64,000 bases of DNA from Sepioteuthis lessoniana (taxonomy: Eukaryota > Mollusca > Cephalopoda > Myopsida > Loliginidae), in NCBI GenBank assembly GCA_963585895.1, contig OY757912.1:84642813-84706812 (forward strand), given 5' to 3'. Shown one piece after another: positions 32,320 through 43,245 of this stretch (position 1 is its first letter; each line of letters begins with the position of its first letter). The notes under the pieces were generated by a model that saw nothing but the letters and a program-made list of their open reading frames with translations, searched no databases and was not told the origin of the DNA. A program made the translations under genes and the position numbers.

Positions 32320-33240
32320 TTTTTTATTGTGCGTATAAAAGGGGTGCTGGTCGGATTTTTCAACAGATGATACAGTCAGCGGATTCTAAACCTCACCAAC
32401 GTGGCAATTTGGAGCATTTAAATAGCTAGGAAAATTCAGTTATAAATAATTCTCACAAGAGGAATAAATGTTGAAGGACTTAGATTCTCAGAACGAGGTT
32501 CGGATGGGGGGGGGGCATTAAAAATAGCCAGTAGACATCAGTTGTGAAAGAGTGACCGATGAAAGAAGTATGATCTTGCTGCGTAAGGAAACATAGTAGT
32601 AGGCTTTGTAACTGGATCCAGTCCTTATTTTAGTTCCTCCACGTCTTGAATATTTGTATCATTGACGTTGACAGAATTGTGTAAATTGGGGATGACAGCA
32701 GGGAATTTAGTGAGGGCTACCACCTTACCGATGTATGTTCAATAGAGTTTTAATTCGGAGAGTGTAAGGGCAAGTGGAGAACAAAGAAGACAGCTGCGAG
32801 TATTCATGGGAGTATGGCGAGCATAAAATGTTTTACAAGATCTCAGTATGTATGTGTGTGTGTGTGTGAGTGTGTGTGTGTGTACGCACTTGCGTGTCAC
32901 ATCTGACAAGACAGAATTTAGTTTCAATAGTGGTCCTTGTGAACCTCAGCAGAGCACCCCTACATCAGAGAGTCTCTAAGAGCTGGCTAAACACTCTCCT
33001 GATAGGCTGGATTCATAATTGTCTATAATTTTCTAGCACTTTAGATTACGTGTTGGTTTATACTTCGATTTTGAGGATCACCGCAGGTTAGTCTATCTAC
33101 AGGATCAAGCAGAAATCAGTTTGTACAAGGTGACTGCCTTGCTGTATGTTTTTGTCATAGTTTCCTTCTTTTAGATAGGTTTTCTTACACGGTTGAACGG
33201 CTTCAACTACTCAGCTACTTTCTCGTAGTTGAAATACAGG
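32320..33240. other. unassigned region with (GT)n
   Basis: A (GT)n tract with an interruption at about 32850-32882. No other element is recognised. Confidence 0.45.
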
Positions 33241-33241
33241 A

Positions 33242-33482
33242 TTATATATTTACCCAACCCTTCCGTTACGAACAGAAAGAAACACAAGGCCAATTTTTAA
33301 GCTGAGTACAGCTGGTTTGAATTCAGAGTTTTCTTTCTCTTAGACTGTTGCCTTAGCGTGGCTAGAGAATCTAGTCTGTTACTATTTACCCATACCTTGG
33401 GGACAATAGTTGGATTCATACATTTCCCATGTATATCAGCGTTGTGTGAAATGCTAACAACCTCGGCCAGGATTCGAACTCT
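33242..33482 (-). mobile_element. SINE C, minus strand
   Basis: Tail 'tatatttacccaacccttcc', body in reverse, ending at the B-box region 'gccaggattcgaactc'. The outer head is absent. Confidence 0.75.
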
Positions 33483-33511
33483 TTGTACAGAAAAATTGAA
33501 AACAAAAACGA

Positions 33512-33622
33512 GGATTTAAACCTTCCATACGGGCATTAGTAGAAAGGGAATCAGCCTTAGTTTGAATTTGAGCTTGGGTCACCAATTCCATTTTCTGGGC
33601 CATCATCCGTTTGGTCACCGTA
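33512..33622 (-). mobile_element. SINE C head-region fragment
   Basis: Diverged reverse of the head: 'ccttccatacgggcattag', 'tttgagcttgggtcacc' and 'aattccattttctgg'. It may be a second copy or the displaced head of the previous one. Confidence 0.45.
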
Positions 33623-33908
33623 AGTCATACACACCTCTCTGTGGTGTATTTTCGAATCTAAATTGTCTGTGGGTTTTTATTGGGCTTATCCTATTTTTTT
33701 TTATTTTAATTATTGCTTGTGTAATTTTGTTTCCTACACTTCAGATCACAACAATAGAAATTAGCTGTGTTCGACAGACCGTACTTCCAGCATTGTTCCA
33801 TAGATTCTTCTTCTCTATCTTTCCATTCGAATATCATCTCAATATTCGTCCAAAAATTGATGCTGTCAAATTCAGCAAAATCTGAGGATCCTGAACCCCC
33901 TCTCCGAA
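33623..33908. other. unassigned region
   Basis: A 107-codon frame (33562-33885) is hydrophobic and low complexity and overlaps the SINE fragment. I see no gene. Confidence 0.4.
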
Positions 33909-33911
33909 AAT

Positions 33912-34118
33912 AAGGGAAGTCTCCGTGGCGTAGTGGCTAACATGATAGACTGTGACATCGTTGTAAGCGAGTTCGAACCCTAGATATTACGTTCACATTC
34001 GTCCCCAGCTAGAGGTTTAAATAGTCACCACTACTATTGTTCTACAAGATTGGCTTTGGCATTAAATAACACACAAAGGCTGATATGCCATTAAACAAAG
34101 AAACCAAATCAACCAAAA
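33912..34118 (+). mobile_element. SINE F, best plus-strand copy
   Basis: tRNA-like head 'ctccgtggcgtagtggctaa', B box 'gcgagttcgaaccc', a short body, then the shared tail 'ggcattaaataacac...gctgatatgcc' and a terminal 'aaacaaagaaaccaaatc' repeat. About 205 bp in all; this copy defines the family. Confidence 0.8.
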
Positions 34119-34291
34119 AAGAAAAGAAGATAACTTGATTGTTGTATTGCTAATCTTTACTAATAACCGTCAAATAATTAATATTTTTATGAAGAAAGTA
34201 ATAATATTGAGAAGATTTTGTTACATAAATATAATTATAGTCTGGATGGCGGGGTTGGCTAACCAGGAAGTTAACATGTGAAATATTACTT

Positions 34292-34584
34292 TTAATTGCT
34301 GTATTTACCCAACCCCTCTGGATCAGCAGGATGCAACACAAGGTCAATTTAAAGCAGAGTTTAACGGATTCCAATTCAGAGTTATCCTTCTTCTAGACTG
34401 GTTGCCACAACAAAGTTAAAGAGCCCAGTCTGCTCTATTAACTCATAAAGGGGAGGATAATACTTTCATACTTTTCCCAAGGGTATTAGCTCGATGTAAA
34501 ATGCCAACAGCCTCGATCGGGATTTGAACTTGGATCGTCGAATCCATTTTCAACAACGATAACCGTTACGCCACGAGCTTCTGA
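34292..34584 (-). mobile_element. SINE C, minus strand, near full length
   Basis: 'tatttacccaacccctctgg' to 'cgataaccgttacgccacg'. Complete from tail to head, moderately diverged. Confidence 0.8.
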
Positions 34585-34724
34585 TTTTCACTTCTGTTCG
34601 AACAAGTCGAGAATATATAATCGTTTCCCACAAGGTTAGGCCACAAAACTAAAATAGGAAGACTATATGGAATTTAGTAAGTTTTAATCAGTCTGACACA
34701 CAAATCTGTGATTGGTTACTCTAG

Positions 34725-35265
34725 GTATTTATATCCCACCTCGCGGTGCTGGAATATGACCTAAGATCAAATTGATGTGCTAACGGTATCTGTTATTCGT
34801 AAAAGTTAATTGGTTGGTTGGTTTTACGGCATGTCAACTCTTGTCGGGTATGACAAAAAACTGCATCTGATAACGAAGCTCTACATCTGGGGTTCTGTGG
34901 GGAGTGGGGAGTACCTTTTTATTGGCCGACTCTGACTCGGAATGGTAGTATCTGTTAGTGTCCCATCTATGGTCAAATGAAAAATAAATCCGTTTTCCAT
35001 TCATTAGTTTTCAATAGAAATACGTGAGACCACACGACTGAATTTATATTATTTGTATTGAATAGGAATACTTGATACCATATAACTATGTGCAAACAAA
35101 TGATCCTCTAAGACAAAAAAGGTATTCTAAGAAATTGCAGTGATACGTTGAAAATATGAATGGCAATGATTATGATCAAACAATTATTAATAAATCAAAT
35201 ATCGGCAGTGAATAACCCCCTAAGGAGTTGGTATGACGTTAAACAAATAAAACAAACCAATAGTA
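34725..35265 (+). repeat. family A copy with tails at both ends
   Basis: A reversed tail (34805-34850) precedes a core ('ggtagtatctgttagtgtcc', 'atctatggtcaaatg') and degenerate 48-bp units ('gaatacttgataccatataa'). The forward tail (35197-35260) ends in 'aaacaaataaaacaaacc'. Two opposed family A tails flank one core, so this is probably a composite. Confidence 0.65.
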
Positions 35266-35315
35266 CACGGTTTTTGTTTCATTCGCCATAAATATTCGTC
35301 TTTTCTTATATTTGT

Positions 35316-35650
35316 TGGGAGACTAAACATAATGGTGTCCTTTTTGGGGAGTTATGGGTGGAGCCTCTGACATTCACGTGAACGTTGGTCATGTGACATT
35401 TCGAGAAGCGAGTTCTAACTCTTTTTGGCTGTCGACAGCGGTGAGGAAAGAACCGTCTCCGTTCTGCAAGTAGCACAAGCGTGTAAATTATCCTATGTGG
35501 ATCTTTGCCAACACCAGGAAAACGTAAATGTTCAATCGCTGGTATTTAGCACTCATAGTTCTTTGGAACAGCTTTTGTAACCTTCTTTATGCTTTGGAAC
35601 ATTTGTCATGTTTTGTAATTATGTTTAATATAAGTGTATAAAATATTATC
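35316..35650 (+). repeat. LTR-like dispersed repeat, copy 2
   Basis: Homologous to 430-870: 'gggtggagcctctgac', 'ggtcatgtgac' and 'tttcgagaagcgag' match 'gggagggtctttggac', 'ggtcacgtgatc' and 'ttccgagagc'. A TATAAA-like motif occurs at about 35637. LTR identity is inferred. Confidence 0.4.
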
Positions 35651-35862
35651 ATTTTAGTTTAAATGGACTGTGTTAAGTTATCATTCAGATAGCCTAATGC
35701 ATTATAGGAAAATGCTGGTGGTCGTCTCAATGAATACCACCCTATAAATTCTTATACATTCACCAGAGTACAATTACTTTATGAGACGTAAACTATCTCT
35801 CAAAATAGGTTATTAAATATATTTAGTCATAAAATAATCTACATTTAATTCATGTGGTAACC

Positions 35863-36118
35863 GGACATTGGCCCAGCGGTTAGAGTGTTCGCCAATGGCC
35901 AGGAGACCTGGGTTCAATCCCAGATCGAGTCATACCAAAGACTCATAAAATAGTACTTGATGCCTCCTTGCTTAACACTCAGCATTATAAGGTACGGATC
36001 AAGGGTAAAGTGGAGCAATCCAGGGAAAGGAGTAGTGCCCTTCCCTACACCTTGGTGCAGTAGCTATCGAAAAGGGAGCTTTCGGGTCACCCTCGACTAT
36101 GGTCGCCAACTTGACTTT
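35863..36118 (+). mobile_element. SINE B, near full length
   Basis: Head 'cggacattggcccagcggtt', B box 'gggttcaatccc', body and end 'cgactatggtcgccaacttg' are all clear. One of the best SINE B copies. Confidence 0.85.
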
Positions 36119-36119
36119 A

Positions 36120-36812
36120 CTAATTCATGTGGTGTATATACTATATTCCTCTTCTCTTTGTCGTCAAATCGACGCTTCTCGTCATTGCCATCTTGTTCTT
36201 TCGCCATGACATTTTCTCTCGTCATCTGCCGTTGTTTAATGTTTTTACTTGGATGAACATCAAGACCACATTTTTATGTGCACATAACTTTATTACTTCG
36301 ATGACGTCCCGTTGCATACATTACTCGTTTGCGAATACGGGGAACCAGCCGGATCAGAGCATCGGTAGAACTTAGACCCACTCACTTCAGCGATCCTTCG
36401 CCGACTAAATAAAGTTTTTATCAGTTTCTAGACTTTCTAGGATCATTCAATCACGTGACTTTCTGGTCCAATGAAAGCCAAGCTTTCAACTGTCCCAAAA
36501 CTGTTCATTACACCGAGTGATACCTTAACGATAAGAATCTTTTTTAAAATTATCTAAACTAAGTGCCAATAATAGATTCTGTTAGTTTCTTATTCAACAG
36601 ATATACTATTTATGTGCATAATGTTTACACATATGAAGTAGAAATGATGACTGGAGAGAGAAAAGCCCAACAGTGAAATTTGTCGATTAAACGAAAAAAC
36701 TTTGGTTAAAATATAACCCTCCCTTCTTTCTCATTCTAACCGAGAAGAAAACTCCTGCGGTTTTCCAGAGTAAGATAAGCACTGTTTATTTTGCCCAAGT
36801 TTATCACACTTT
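36120..36812. other. unassigned region
   Basis: Contains 'caatcacgtgac...ggtccaatg' at about 36450-36475 (E-box next to CCAAT). A 99-codon frame across the SINE edge is not a credible gene. Confidence 0.4.
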
Positions 36813-36814
36813 TT

Positions 36815-37240
36815 ATTTTATATCCCACCCTGGCGGCTGGGCTTATTATACGCTGACTGTATCCTCCACACAAACAATGAAGGGTGTCCTGGGTATGATT
36901 CTAAACTGCATCTGGTGGTGAATCTCCAGTTGTGGAGATCTGGTGAGTGTGGAGTACTCTTTCTTTGTCATTACTCCCAGGTCCACTATGTCCCGGATTG
37001 GTAGTATCTATTAGGGTCCCATCTATCGTTCAAATAGATCTCTTTGCAAATTATTAATACTAGAAAAAAAAAAAACTTAATATCTTATAACCGTGTGCAA
37101 AAAAGAAAAAAAGTCTTAAGAAACATTTATAAAAAAGGTTAAATAAAAATGTCCATTCCTTAATTTCTAGGGCTAAAATAACCTGTGACGGGTTAGAATG
37201 CCGTTAAAATCAATCAATCAATCAATAATGTCATACCAAA
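36815..37240 (+). repeat. family A copy with forward 3' tail
   Basis: Core from 'ggcggctgggcttatt' through 'gagtactctttctttgtc' to 'ggtcccatctatcg', then the tail with 'aataacc' and 'gggttagaatgccg' arms, ending in an (AATC)n run (about 37210-37228). Confidence 0.75.
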
Positions 37241-37359
37241 AAAAATTCTCTTTTCGTTGGAGTGCATAATAGGTCTCCAAAAGACTAAAACTGACGAATT
37301 AAATAAAGAGAAAGAATTATCACACGAAACCGATAAACAACTTCTGTTAGTGAGGCACC

Positions 37360-37800
37360 ATCTGAAGAGGGGTAAGAACCTCCATTTCCCCACGAAAAGA
37401 GAGGTATCATTGGTATGATACTGATCTACATCCTGTGGAGAGGCTCCAGTCTAGAGCTCTGAAGAATATGGACTTATCTCTTTATTGCCATTACACCTAA
37501 ATCCACTTGACACGGAGTGATAATACCTGTTAGGGTTCCATCTAAGGGTAAAATAGATCCGTTTGAAAATTATTTGTGTTAGATAGGAATATTTGAAACC
37601 GTATAACTGTGTTCAACTTAATTAAAAGTTTCTTGAAGGTATAATTGTTTACTAAAAATTATGAGTTACTTGAAATTATGCAACTGTGTGCCATAAAAAG
37701 ATCATGAAATAGAAATAGTTGACTGAAATCATATAATTGTGTAAAACTTATTTGTATTGAATAAGAATACTTGAAACCATACAATGAGAGAATTATTTGT
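37360..37800 (+). repeat. family A copy and 48-bp-like units
   Basis: Core 37365-37565 ('gaggtatcattggtatg', 'ctaaatccacttgacac', 'gttccatctaaggg') followed by several diverged units with 'gaatacttgaaaccata(c/t)aa' at about 48-70 bp spacing. Confidence 0.65.
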
Positions 37801-38335
37801 TTGTTTGTTTGGGTTTATGGCATATCAACCTTTACGGGCTATTTAATGCCAAATCCATTTTTATACAAATAATCAGTTCAATTTCAAATAATTCAGTTTA
37901 GCATAAGTACACAGTTTAGTTCTATTTGACCCATAGATAGGGCCCTATCAGGTGCTACCACTCCGAGCCAGAGTGGACCTGGGAGCAATGGCAATAAAGG
38001 GGTACTCTGTATTTCTCAAAACTTCAGCATTACTGGAACCTCACCATTAGATCATTTAATGTCATATCCAGGACAAACATTAGGGGCGTCTTACCCCTCT
38101 GCAGAGAAACAGTCGGTGTATTCTGCAGCCCTAGCCGACTGGGCTATAGGACACTCGTTGGGGAAGTCTTCTGCAGAGATGCTGTCGGTGTTTTCTACAG
38201 CTCCAGTCGACTGAACTGAGATGGTTTAGTGTCATATCTAGGACACTCATTAGGGTTGGGGTCTTACTCCTCTATAGAGACGCCGTCGGTGTACTCCACA
38301 GCCCCAGCGGACTGGGCAAAAAGAGTTATTTGTAT
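37800..38335 (-). repeat. family A copy with duplicated 3' segments
   Basis: Starts with a (GTTT)n and the reversed tail (37800-37862), then minisatellite-like DNA and core (37920-38150). The 'gtcatatc(c/t)aggaca...gccgactggg' end segment is present about three times (38050-38145, 38150-38215 and 38225-38320). Confidence 0.7.
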
Positions 38336-38435
38336 TAGATAAGAATACTTGAAACCATAAATGTGCAACGGAATAATCAGATGAAAAAAGTACAATTTAA
38401 AAACAATGGAATGGAACATAGAAAAGTAATTAAGG

Positions 38436-38690
38436 AAAGTTGGCGACCTCAGTCGAGGGTAACCCAAAAGCCCCCTTTTCTATAGCAACTACACCGAGGT
38501 GTAGCAGAGGGCGCCACTCCTTTTCCTGAATTGCTCCACCTCATCCTTGATCCGTACTTTATAATGCTGAATGTTAAGCAAGGCGGCTTCAAGTACCATT
38601 TTTTGAGTCTTGACTCGACCTGGGATTGAACCCCAGTCTCCCAGACCAGTGGCGAACACTCTACTCATTAGACCAATGGCCCGGCATAAA
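38436..38690 (-). mobile_element. SINE B, minus strand
   Basis: 'gttggcgacctcagtcgagg' through 'ttataatgctgaatgtt' to the head 'cattagaccaatggcccgg'. Complete. Confidence 0.8.
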
Positions 38691-38691
38691 T

Positions 38692-39400
38692 GCAGTTTAT
38701 GATTATTGAAAATGCAGAGTATTGTAAATGCATAGAAAATCCAGATTATGATTATTATCAAACATTTACAAATGAATAAAATTTCGGCATCATATAACCT
38801 CTAAGAGTTGACATGCCGTTAAACAAATAAACAAATAAACCAAACCAACCATAAGCTTTGGTTGGTTAGTTGGGTGGTTTTATGGCTTGTCAACCCTTTT
38901 GAGTAATTTAAGGCCGAAGTTAGTCTTCTTTTGGCATAAAATGGCTATTCCTCTTTAATTTTTGCCATTTGTAAACAATTACAACTTTAAATAAGTATTC
39001 TTATTATAAACAATTGGCACACGGCTATATGGTTTAAAATAATTCAAACTTAGTCAGCTGAAACGATAGAATACGTCGACTACATCTATGCAGAGTGGTA
39101 AGACTTTCCCACCCTCAACGAGTGTCTGGAATATGATTCTAAAGCATCTATTGGTGAGGCTACAGTTCTGGAGCTTTTGGTAATGTTGAATTCCTCTTCG
39201 TTGTCGGAGTGTCAGAGTGAACTATGGATCAAATAGAACAGTTTAATAATTTATTATACTTGAAACCATTTAACTGTGAGGAAAGAAATGATTAATATTG
39301 AATTGAACAATTAGTATTAAATTGCAATACTTGAAACATTTTACTCTGTACAAGCAAATGAGCTCTGGCTAGTTTAATAAGTTTTAACAACAAACTATCC
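38692..39400. repeat. family A tails and diverged core
   Basis: A forward tail at 38785-38850 ends in (AAACAAAT)n. It abuts a reversed tail at 38858-38915, followed by 48-bp-like units and a core (39065-39240). The two tails meet head-on across about 20 bp. Confidence 0.6.
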
Positions 39401-39625
39401 ATTAAAAAAGCATATATGTATAAACAGGTTTTGGGATCAAGGGTTGATATGCCATTAAACCAATTAATGTTACTTAAGCTTCAAATATTCCTAATACTGA
39501 TAATTTGCATACAATTATATGGTTTCAAGAATTTCTATGCCATACCAATTATTTGTATGCCATCATATGGTTTTAGGTACTACTATATCAAACAAATCAT
39601 TTGTATACAATTATATGATTTTAAG

Positions 39626-40423
39626 TCATCATCATCATCATGTCGTGCTGGTAGCACGGATATCCCTGACCCTCTCTCGCCACTTTTCCCTATCGTTCAT
39701 CGCCTATGGCAGGTCTTCTGGACTACATCCCGTATCCTCACATAGCTGCTGAATGTTTGTATGTTTGTACTGGTCGTCCTGCTTTTGCTCGGCCATATGT
39801 GGGGGTCCATAAGAGTACATCACTTATGAGTTTGTCCCTGCTTCTCCAGCAGTGTCCTGCATGTCTGGTTCGTCTAACCTAAATAGTTTTCGTGATAGGA
39901 GGCAGGTGGCCGTACAGTTGGTATCTTGTGGGGTGTTGCCGCCAGGACTTGTTCAAGATTGCTCGCAGCATTCTTGTGTAATTGCCGTCTAGCTTCTTCT
40001 CCAGCCATTTTGTTAGAGTCCATGTAGTGCATCCATATATCAGTATCGATGCGACCGCTGCCTGGAAGAAACTGCGTTTCATTTTATCGGTTAGGTCTGA
40101 TTTCCATATAATCGATAGCCTATTGATTGCTGTCCATGCTTTCGTTAACCTCGTGTCGATGTCCTTTTCGGTTGATGAGACGCTGCTTCCTATGTAAGTG
40201 AATTTGTCAACTATTTTAAGAGGGGTTCCGTCTAGTGTGGAGATGTCACCAGTTTGATTATAGCACATATATTCCGTTTTGTGTGCATTGACATAGAGGC
40301 CTATGCCTGCTGCTGCTCGTTCCAAACTATGCAGTAGTGTTTCGGCTTGGTCGGGTGTATTTGTCAGTATCGCTATGCCATCGGCGTAGTCGGCGTCGGT
40401 AATTGTTGTTGCGGGGTACTTTC
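39626..40423 (-). mobile_element. RTE-type LINE, 5'-truncated, 798 bp
   Basis: Inserted in the 48-bp minisatellite with TTAAG on both sides (39621-39625 and 40424-40428). The 3' end is the (ATG)n tail, seen as TCATCATCATCATCATG on the plus strand. It is the longest RTE copy in the window and covers the last RT motif through the ORF end. Confidence 0.85.
39640..40415 (-). pseudogene. RTE reverse transcriptase C-terminal part
   Basis: The minus-strand translation starts 'TITDADYADGIAILTNTPDQ', then 'GLYVNAHKTEYMCYNQ', 'FTYIGSSVSSTEKDIDTRL', 'SILIYGCTTWTLTKWLEKK' and 'YTRMLRAILNKSW', and later 'RRTRHAGHCWRSRDKLISD'. The RT catalytic YADD box reads YADG, so the second catalytic aspartate is lost. 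A stop lies after 'PITKTI' and a further disturbance after 'GRPVQTY'. The endonuclease domain and upstream RT motifs are missing through 5' truncation. The product would not be active. Confidence 0.85.
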
Positions 40424-40879
40424 TTAAGTACTACTATATAATACAAATGATTTGTATACAATTATATGGTTTTAAGTACTAATATATAATACAAATAATT
40501 TGTATACAATTATATGGTTTTAAGTACTAATATAAAATACAAATAATTTGTATACAATTATATGGTTTTAAGTACTAATATATAATACAAATAATTTGTA
40601 TACAATTATATGGTTTTAAGTACTAATATAAAATACAAATAATTTGTATACAATTATATGGTTTTAAGTACTAATATAAAATACAAATAATTTGTATACA
40701 ATTATATGGTTTTAATTACTACTATATAATACAAATGATTTGTATACAATTATATGGTTTTAAGTACTAATATAAAATACAAATGATTCGTATACAATCA
40801 TATGGTTTTAAGTATTCCTAAGAAACATAAACAATTTGTATACGATGGTATAGTTTCAAGCATTTCTATCTCATACGAA

Positions 40880-41045
40880 TACTTTTCAAACTTTTTTGAC
40901 ACATAGATTGGATCCTAACAAGTACTACGATTTCGGGTCAGAGTAGACCTGAAAATAATGGTAACGAACAGGTGATTCCATGATCCTCTGAGCAACAGAA
41001 CTGGAGTTTTACCGTCACATGCAATTCAGTTATCTTTTGAGAGGA
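40880..41045 (+). repeat. family A core, diverged
   Basis: 'gacacatagattggatcct', 'gggtcagagtagacctg' and 'aactggagttttaccgtcac'. Confidence 0.5.
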
Positions 41046-41369
41046 ATCTTTCTCCGCTTTAGGATTGCCAATTCATTCGCAGAGCAAATTGCAAGAGAAC
41101 ATACCAGGTGCAGTTCTAGCGTTGTTCTTTGAGTAATTAGACTCAAGTAGATATCAAGGCAAGTCCTCATTTTATTTTATTGTTATGGGTGTAGGTATCG
41201 TTCTAGTCGTCAGATATCCAATACTAAACCTTTTATTATATAAAAGACAACCCAGGAACTCGTTTTTTTCTCTATAACTGTCCATGATGATGTTGATGCT
41301 TCAATTTAGGAAGGAATGAAGGATTCTACTTAGTTATCTCCGTTAAATAAAAAATGGAATGTCCTAAAT

Positions 41370-41800
41370 ATAATCCTGAACTGGATCTGATAATGAGGCT
41401 CCAGTTCTGGAGGTCTGAAGCGTGTGGAGTACCCCTTCAATGTAATTACTCCCAGTTCTACTCAGACCTTGAGTTAGGATCCCATCTATAGATACATTTC
41501 CGTGCCTCTCACCAGGCAGGATTTGATTCGAGGTCTTCTTTATAGTGGGGATTTAGGAGAGGGGAGGTCGCACACGAGCCAAGACTCATGCGGTTCTGGT
41601 CAATGCTGGTCATTGGATTACTAGGTACGATGTGAATCTATGCTTGTCATTGATCCCTCTACTTCTGTATGGATTCCAGGAGATGGGTCAAATAGATCTG
41701 ATAAAAAAAAAATTATTCGTTTTCGATTGGACCATAAGCAAAAAAGACCGTTTAGCATGCTATTTAAAACAATCAACCAATTGATCAATTAAACGTTATT
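41370..41800 (+). repeat. family A core interrupted by family D fragment, with tail
   Basis: Core 41375-41496; family D piece 41497-41640 ('cctctcaccaggcagg', 'gcacacgagccaagactc', 'aatgctggtcattgg'); then 'gatgggtcaaatagatc' at about 41680-41700 resumes family A, and a degraded tail (41735-41790) ends in 'aatcaaccaattgatcaa'. Confidence 0.55.
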
Positions 41801-41912
41801 CTTTCAATATAACAACAGTTCATGATGATGTCAATGTTTCTATTTAGAAATCTAAATTAGCAATACATTTACGTTTTTTCAGCAGTCATTTCCGAAGAAG
41901 TTTTTTTTTTTT

Positions 41913-42706
41913 GGCACAAAGTTATATGATATCAAGAATTCCTGTCTAATACAGATAATTTGCATACTTTTATATGATATCAAATATTCTTGTCTAATAC
42001 AAATAATTTGCATACAGTTATATGATATCAAGTATTCTTGTCTTATACAAATCATTTGCATACAGTTATATGATATCAAGTATTCTTGTCTAATACAAAT
42101 AATTTGCATACAGTTATATGATATCAAGTATTCTTGTCTTATACAAATAATTTGCATACAGTTATATGATATCAAATATTCTTGTCTAATACAAATTATT
42201 TGCATACTTTTATATGATATCAAGTATTCTTGTCTTATACAAATAATTTGCATACAGTTATATGATATCAAGTATTCTTGTCTTATACAAATAATTTGCA
42301 TACAGTTATATGATATCAAGTATTCTTGTCTAATACAAATAATTTGCATACAGTTATATGATATCAAGTATTCTTGTCTTATACAAATAATTTGCATACA
42401 GTTATATGATATCAAGTATTCTTGTCTAATACAAATAATTTGCATACAGTTATATGATATCAAGTATTCTTGTCTTATACAAATAATTTGCATACAGTTA
42501 TATGATATCAAGTATTCTTGTCTTATACAAATAATTTGCATACAGTTATATGATATCAAGTATTCTTGTCTAATACAAATCATTTGCATACAGTTATATG
42601 ATATCAAGTATTCTTGTCTAATACAAATAATTTGAACACAGTTATATGATTTCAAGTATTCTTGTCTAATACAAATAATTTGAACACAGTTATATGATTT
42701 CAAGTA
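41913..42706. repeat. 48-bp minisatellite 2 with POU octamers
   Basis: About 16 units of 48 bp. Fourteen contain ATTTGCAT, the POU/Oct octamer. The last two units read 'tttgaacac' instead and are the most like minisatellite 1. The minus strand is open for 274 codons only because 48 is divisible by three (16-residue repeat 'YLISYNCMQIICIRQE'); this is not evidence of a gene. Confidence 0.9.
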
Positions 42707-42981
42707 CAGTGGGAAATCATGTTACTCTTTCGTCGACTAATTCAGTGATCCACCAAAATATTTGAGTTGAAAATACCTCAGTAATCGAACAAATTTTCAG
42801 AGTTCGAACTGATGAAACGAGCCGATGAAAACGGAACGCGCGCGAATGACTGCCGAGGCAAACCGAACACAACCAAACGGCTGACCGAGTCATCCTGAGT
42901 GGCATTGTTTCAGTTTTTGAACAAATCGGTTGTCGAACATAATTTTGGAACGAATTATGTTCGATAACCGAGATTCCACTG
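42707..42981. mobile_element. MITE with CAGTGG ends
   Basis: Ends CAGTGGGAAATC and (reverse) CAGTGGAATCTC, flanked by TA on both sides (42705-42706 and 42982-42983). It sits in a minisatellite unit that resumes with 'ttctatc'. A subterminal 10-bp palindrome pair CGAACATAAT/ATTATGTTCG lies at 42935-42965. TA duplication and end sequence suggest a Tc1/mariner/pogo-superfamily nonautonomous element. Confidence 0.7.
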
Positions 42982-42983
42982 TA

Positions 42984-43245
42984 TTTCTATCAAATGCTAA
43001 TAATTATGTGATTTCAAGCAATTATTTCTATTTAATATTAGACATTTGTAATGACAACCCTTAAGTAATGGTAATCCTTATTAAAGAATTGTAGCTGCAA
43101 GTAACAATTCTTAATTCAAATAATTTAAAGTTATATGGAATCAAGTATTCCAATCGAATATTAATAATTTATAAACAACTCTATTTGAGCCATAGATAGG
43201 ATCCTAACAGGTACTAACGGGTCAGAGTGGACCCGGAAATAATGT
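42984..43245. repeat. degenerate minisatellite and family A start
   Basis: Diverged 48-bp-like units ('gtgatttcaagcaattattt') and a short family A core at 43180-43243. Confidence 0.5.

Larger units (their letters stand above)
39480..40870. repeat. 48-bp minisatellite 1, split by RTE
   Basis: Unit 'aatttgtatacaattatatg' followed by 'gttttaagtactaatataaa' and 'atacaaat' (48 bp). Three diverged units lie at 39487-39625 and about eight good ones at 40429-40830. The RTE insertion at 39626-40423 splits the array. The units resemble the variable repeats next to family A cores. Confidence 0.85.

Noticed and set aside
41879-42703. 274-codon open frame on the minus strand with a 16-residue repeat
   Set aside because: The frame exists because the 48-bp minisatellite unit is divisible by three and lacks stops in this frame. 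Composition and DNA-level repetition explain it; no start context, promoter or protein family supports a gene.
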